Source: DATBFG01 sp036558645 (lineage in GTDB: Bacteria > Acidobacteriota > Terriglobia > Terriglobales > Acidobacteriaceae). From it: a stretch of DNA of 53,368 bases. The stretch is taken from contig DATBFG010000031.1 of NCBI GenBank assembly GCA_036558645.1, forward strand, positions 1-53,368, given 5' to 3'. Positions 50,400 through 53,368 of the stretch are shown here, one piece after another; positions within the stretch are counted from its first letter, which is position 1; each line of letters begins with the position of its first letter. The notes beneath the pieces were generated by a model. The model had not been told where the DNA came from, ran no database searches, and saw only the letters and a program-made list of their open reading frames with translations. Made by a program: the position numbers and the translations under genes.

Positions 50400-52172
50400 A
50401 TGACCCTGAATACGCTGAACGACGTGTTCTTTTCCGTCGTTGAATCCAACCGCTCGCAGGTCATGCTTTACCGGCGTCCCATTCAATGGATTCCCATCTC
50501 GACGTCCGAGTTCTACCAGAACGTAATCGGCGTTGCGCGGGCGATGTGCCAATGGGGAATCGGGCCAGGGGATCGTGTCGCGATACTGTCCGAAAACCGC
50601 CCTGAATGGGCGATTGCCGACTTCGCTACATTGCTGATCGGTGCCGTTGTCGTACCGATCTACACTACGCTCACCGCGGACCAGACAGTCTTCCTGCTGA
50701 ACGACTCCGGCGCTCGCGCGGTCTTTGTGTCCAATGAGCCGCACCTTAATAAGGTATTGTCCATTCGAGAGCGCTCTAGACTCGAGAGAATCGCAGTCAT
50801 GGATGACGTCGAGACCACGCATGCGTATCGCATGCACCAGATGATGCAGAACGGCTCGAAGGAGAGGGATCGCGAGTTCGAGAAGGCGGGACGAGCAGTC
50901 AGTTCGGATGACGTGGCTACGATCATCTATACATCGGGCACGACCGGAACTCCCAAAGGCGTGGTGCTGACGCATGGCAACATGGCGTCGAACATCAACT
51001 GCTCGCTGGGTGAGTTCGGCGTAAAGCCTGGCGATACCAGCATCTCGTTTCTTCCGCTCTCGCATGTCACTGCGCGACACGTGGATTTCGCCATGCTCTA
51101 TCACGGCGTTACGCTGGCATACGTTTCGCACGTCGAGCAACTGCCGCAGGCGCTGCTTGAGATCCATCCTACGATCTTCGTTGGCGTTCCACGCGTGTAC
51201 GAGAAGATCCACTCGCAGGTCGAGATCAAGGCGAGCGGATTTCCGCAGAGGCTTGTCTATCGATGGGCATTGTCGGTAGGCCGCAAGTACCAAGCTGAGA
51301 CTGTAGCTGGACGCGTACCAACTTCTCTGTCGTGGACCCTCGCCGACCGCATTTTGTACTCGAAGGTGCGGGTTGCGATGGGCGATCGCGCTCAGCTTTA
51401 TATCTCCGGAGGCGCGCCGCTTGGCCGCTCGCTCGCCGAGTGGTATGCGAATATCGGAATCCGCATACATGAAGGTTATGGTCTCACCGAGACTTCGCCT
51501 GTCATCGCAGTCAATACTCCGAAGGCACACAAGCTTGGAACAGTTGGTAAGCCACTTTCCAATGTGCAGGTGCGCATCGCGGATGATGGAGAAGTTCTGG
51601 TGCGTGGTGCATCTGTCTTTCACGGATACTGGAATCGCCCCGAAGAGACTCGCGACGCCTTCATCAATGGCTGGTTCAAGACCGGAGATATCGGCAATCT
51701 TGATGCTGACGGATTCTTGTCGATTACCGATCGCAAGAAGGATCTGATCAAGACGTCTGGTGGCAAGTTTCTCGCGCCGCAACCGATCGAAGGAGTTCTC
51801 AAGCACAACGCGCTGGTCGCAGAAGCAGTGGTCGTGGGCGATAAGCGCAAGTTTCCTGCGGTGATCATCTGTCCATATTTCTCGCTGCTCGAAGATTGGG
51901 CACGCGCGAACCACGTTGCGTTCACTTCACGCGCGGAGTTGGTCGCTAATAATAAGGTGCAAGCGCTCTACGATGGAATTGTCGCGGACCTAAATCAGAA
52001 CCTGGCGCAATTTGAAAAGTTAAAGAAAGTGATGCTGGTGTGGGAGGAGTTCTCCACCACGGATGGGACGCTCACCGCGAGTATGAAACTGAGAAGGCGA
52101 GCCGTGGAACAGAAGTACGCGCCGGAGATCGAGAATCTCTATGCGCAGGCAGAGTTGATCACCAAGTCGTGA
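50400..52172 (+). CDS. AMP-dependent acyl-CoA synthetase, long-chain type
   Basis: 590 residues, start at ATG 50400 (an in-frame TAA lies upstream; no clear ribosome site). The P-loop-like motif is TIIYTSGTTGTPKGVVL, followed by LPLSHVTARH, YISGGAPLGRSLAEWY, GYGLTETSPVIAVN and the hinge GWFKTGDIGNLDADGFLSI, with the catalytic C-terminal Lys in KFLAPQPIEGVLK. The order and length match the long-chain (FAA1/FadD15-like) group, which activates fatty acids to acyl-CoA through an acyl-adenylate. There is no membrane anchor or signal peptide. It is alone on the plus strand and not linked to a pathway here. Confidence 0.92.
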   Translation: MTLNTLNDVFFSVVESNRSQVMLYRRPIQWIPISTSEFYQNVIGVARAMCQWGIGPGDRVAILSENRPEWAIADFATLLIGAVVVPIYTTLTADQTVFLLNDSGARAVFVSNEPHLNKVLSIRERSRLERIAVMDDVETTHAYRMHQMMQNGSKERDREFEKAGRAVSSDDVATIIYTSGTTGTPKGVVLTHGNMASNINCSLGEFGVKPGDTSISFLPLSHVTARHVDFAMLYHGVTLAYVSHVEQLPQALLEIHPTIFVGVPRVYEKIHSQVEIKASGFPQRLVYRWALSVGRKYQAETVAGRVPTSLSWTLADRILYSKVRVAMGDRAQLYISGGAPLGRSLAEWYANIGIRIHEGYGLTETSPVIAVNTPKAHKLGTVGKPLSNVQVRIADDGEVLVRGASVFHGYWNRPEETRDAFINGWFKTGDIGNLDADGFLSITDRKKDLIKTSGGKFLAPQPIEGVLKHNALVAEAVVVGDKRKFPAVIICPYFSLLEDWARANHVAFTSRAELVANNKVQALYDGIVADLNQNLAQFEKLKKVMLVWEEFSTTDGTLTASMKLRRRAVEQKYAPEIENLYAQAELITKS

Positions 52173-52695
52173 GTAGCCTGCCTGGGTTTAGCTGATTTCT
52201 TGCGTCTACACCGGGATTGGGATTAACCCTTCTTCTTTGTTAGGCACCTTTTGTAGGCACCACTCCCTTATCATTACTTATTTATCCTATGTAGACTGTC
52301 GCGCCGGGGGTACCCCCTCCCCCTAGGTATCTATTAGAATCTTCATGTTAGCGCGATTTTGTTCCTAAAATCTTCCAAACACAGAACTTACAGGTAAAAT
52401 CTATAAAACAAAAGACTTACCTGCATCATTCTGCCCTTTTCCGCGCAAAATCTAGTATTGAAAGGGCTTATTAGCTGTCTCCAGTCCAAGATCTTGGGAC
52501 ATCAACTGCCTTGGACGGGCACGACTCGCCTTGCGACACAATCCCAAGTTAAAGTATTCCGGAAATCGAGATGGATTGTCAGTGACGAGACTCAACATGG
52601 CGAAAAAAGTGCGAGGCAATTGTTTCGTAATGGGCTTTCACCAGCGCTAGCGTAGTTCGCGATGGGGCAGAATTCCTAAGCCCCGCGACGAACGC
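52173..52695. other. Noncoding stretch with a GC-rich palindrome and internal repeats
   Basis: 523 bases without a gene. The left part has a 12-bp palindrome GGGGGTACCCCC (52306-52317), followed by an AT-rich stretch with repeated motifs and then a balanced-composition stretch that includes a 65-codon frame (52458-52655) of no recognised family. The stretch looks like a dispersed intergenic element; a comparison with other parts of the genome would be needed to prove it. Confidence 0.45.
52366..52420 (+). repeat. Imperfect 26-base tandem repeat
   Basis: Two copies of a unit that starts TAAAATCT and ends ACTTAC lie at 52366-52391 and 52395-52420, with about 19 of 26 bases in common and a 3-base spacer. 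A degenerate third copy (TAGAATCTTCATGTTAG) may lie at about 52335. Confidence 0.5.
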
Positions 52696-53368
52696 CTACT
52701 TGGCATCGGAAAACGTGAGTGGGAGGGTAACTGGTGTCGGAAAGCCAGTCTCCCGAATCTCAAGATCGGCAAGACCTGGGCTTTCCATCCGATACTCCAC
52801 ATCATAGGTCTCTCCGACTGTAATGCCCAGGTCTGCGCTTGCGAGCTTCAACTGCGCTGGCGGTAAGCTTGCTCCATCTTTTGCGATTATCTTCCACTGC
52901 ACTGGCACGCCATGGTTTAAAAGGCGAACCCGAAGGTCAGCCGAATTGTCCGTGATATTGATGAGTCGTAGTCGATATGGCGTTGCGGTCTGCAGGCTAA
53001 CCGGGTCCGGCTCGGGGTGTCCGTTCACCAGCAATATGAAGCCGAACGGAGGATACCGCCCGGCACTAAACACAAACACCCGTTCATGCTCGGGATCATA
53101 CTGCTCATCTTTTTCCAGAACAATGAGCGGACCATAGAGTCCATTGAGGAGTTGTACGTCATCGTGCCAGTGAGTGTGGTAAATGAAGGTTCCTGCTCGC
53201 GGTGGTGTCATTCGTGCAACGAATGAAGTACCGGGAAGGATCACAGGGCTTGGTTGATCGGGTGATCCAGTCCACCCAGCCACACCATCGTAGTAACTTT
53301 CGATCTCTATTCCATGCCAGTGGATGGTCGTCGGCTTACTGCTTTCGTTCTTGACCTCAATATCCGTA
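52696..53368 (-). CDS. Multicopper oxidase, C-terminal part (cut by window edge)
   Basis: The frame is open to the last base of the window, so the gene starts outside. The visible part has two copper-ligand motifs, IHWHGIE and YHTHWHDD, the first two of the four His motifs usual in cupredoxin multicopper oxidases, then GLYGPLIVLEKDEQY and a second cupredoxin-like domain (VNGHPEPDPVSL, RLRLINITDNSADLRVRLL). The protein ends after about 155 further residues at TFSDAK. The His motifs expected afterwards (HPxHxHG and HCHxxxH) are missing. Either they lie upstream in the part outside the window, or the protein lacks the full copper set. Electron donor unknown. Confidence 0.85.
   Translation of the reverse strand, partial: TDIEVKNESSKPTTIHWHGIEIESYYDGVAGWTGSPDQPSPVILPGTSFVARMTPPRAGTFIYHTHWHDDVQLLNGLYGPLIVLEKDEQYDPEHERVFVFSAGRYPPFGFILLVNGHPEPDPVSLQTATPYRLRLINITDNSADLRVRLLNHGVPVQWKIIAKDGASLPPAQLKLASADLGITVGETYDVEYRMESPGLADLEIRETGFPTPVTLPLTFSDAK

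Noticed and set aside
50298..51914. 538-codon minus-strand frame opposite the acyl-CoA synthetase
   Set aside because: Antisense shadow; the synthetase motifs on the plus strand are unmistakable.

Overview
The window looks like a chromosomal segment of an acidobacterium (Acidobacteriota, Terriglobia-like). The grounds are family-level: three very large Oar-type TonB-dependent receptors with an N-terminal carboxypeptidase-regulatory-like domain, a pair of CRTAC1 (FG-GAP/ASPIC-UnbV) secreted proteins beside TPR proteins and a multiheme cytochrome c, a moderate GC content, and many small secreted proteins. No rRNA or marker gene fixes the species.

Layout. (1) 1-11833: the end of a multiheme cytochrome c, two divergent CRTAC1 genes, then (minus strand) a TonB receptor followed by two long TPR proteins. 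A perfect 10-bp hairpin with a T-tract separates receptor and TPR genes. A divergent GntR/UTRA repressor (12288-13010) shares a 454-bp intergenic region that carries two copies of the palindrome GCTATATAGC, one lying over the receptor promoter. (2) 13191-18876: a rhomboid-like protease, two secreted proteins of unknown role, a PAS histidine kinase with a receiver-only response regulator, a degraded coding fragment and a small membrane protein. (3) 19285-28180: nine minus-strand genes packed head to tail (aquaporin-like channel, DM13 protein, GMC oxidoreductase, secreted VOC protein, a 58-residue unknown, MGH1-like glycosidase, glucose 1-dehydrogenase-like enzyme, FMN reductase, 59-residue zinc-ribbon protein), which read as a sugar-hydrolysis and sugar-oxidation operon. 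(4) 28353-32074: a regulatory island with a zinc-finger anti-sigma-like protein, an ECF sigma factor, a STAS protein and a PAS-PAS-GAF-AAA-Fis sigma-54 activator. A near-consensus sigma-54 promoter and three CCACGA/TCGTGG dyads sit between the activator and the STAS-sigma operon, so a complete circuit can be read from the DNA. (5) 32344-48178: two divergent operons that look devoted to uptake and breakdown of peptides or amino-acid derivatives. The minus operon holds a class V PLP enzyme, an amidohydrolase, a TonB receptor, a metallo-beta-lactamase-fold hydrolase, a second class V PLP enzyme and an amino-acid permease. The plus operon holds a TonB receptor, an M61 peptidase and a GntR/FCD regulator. 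(6) 48179-53368: a remnant of a large serine recombinase beside an initiator tRNA-Met, a periplasmic peroxiredoxin whose active-site position is an in-frame TGA, an acyl-CoA synthetase, a noncoding region with internal repeats, and the C-terminal part of a multicopper oxidase.

The strongest novelty candidates are the peroxiredoxin selenoprotein (TGA in place of the peroxidatic Cys, with a hairpin of bacterial SECIS type just after it), the sigma-54/ECF/STAS regulatory cascade with visible promoter and enhancer sites, and the GntR operator pair that ties one regulator to the receptor-TPR operon. All functions are assigned from sequence reading alone; no searches were run.
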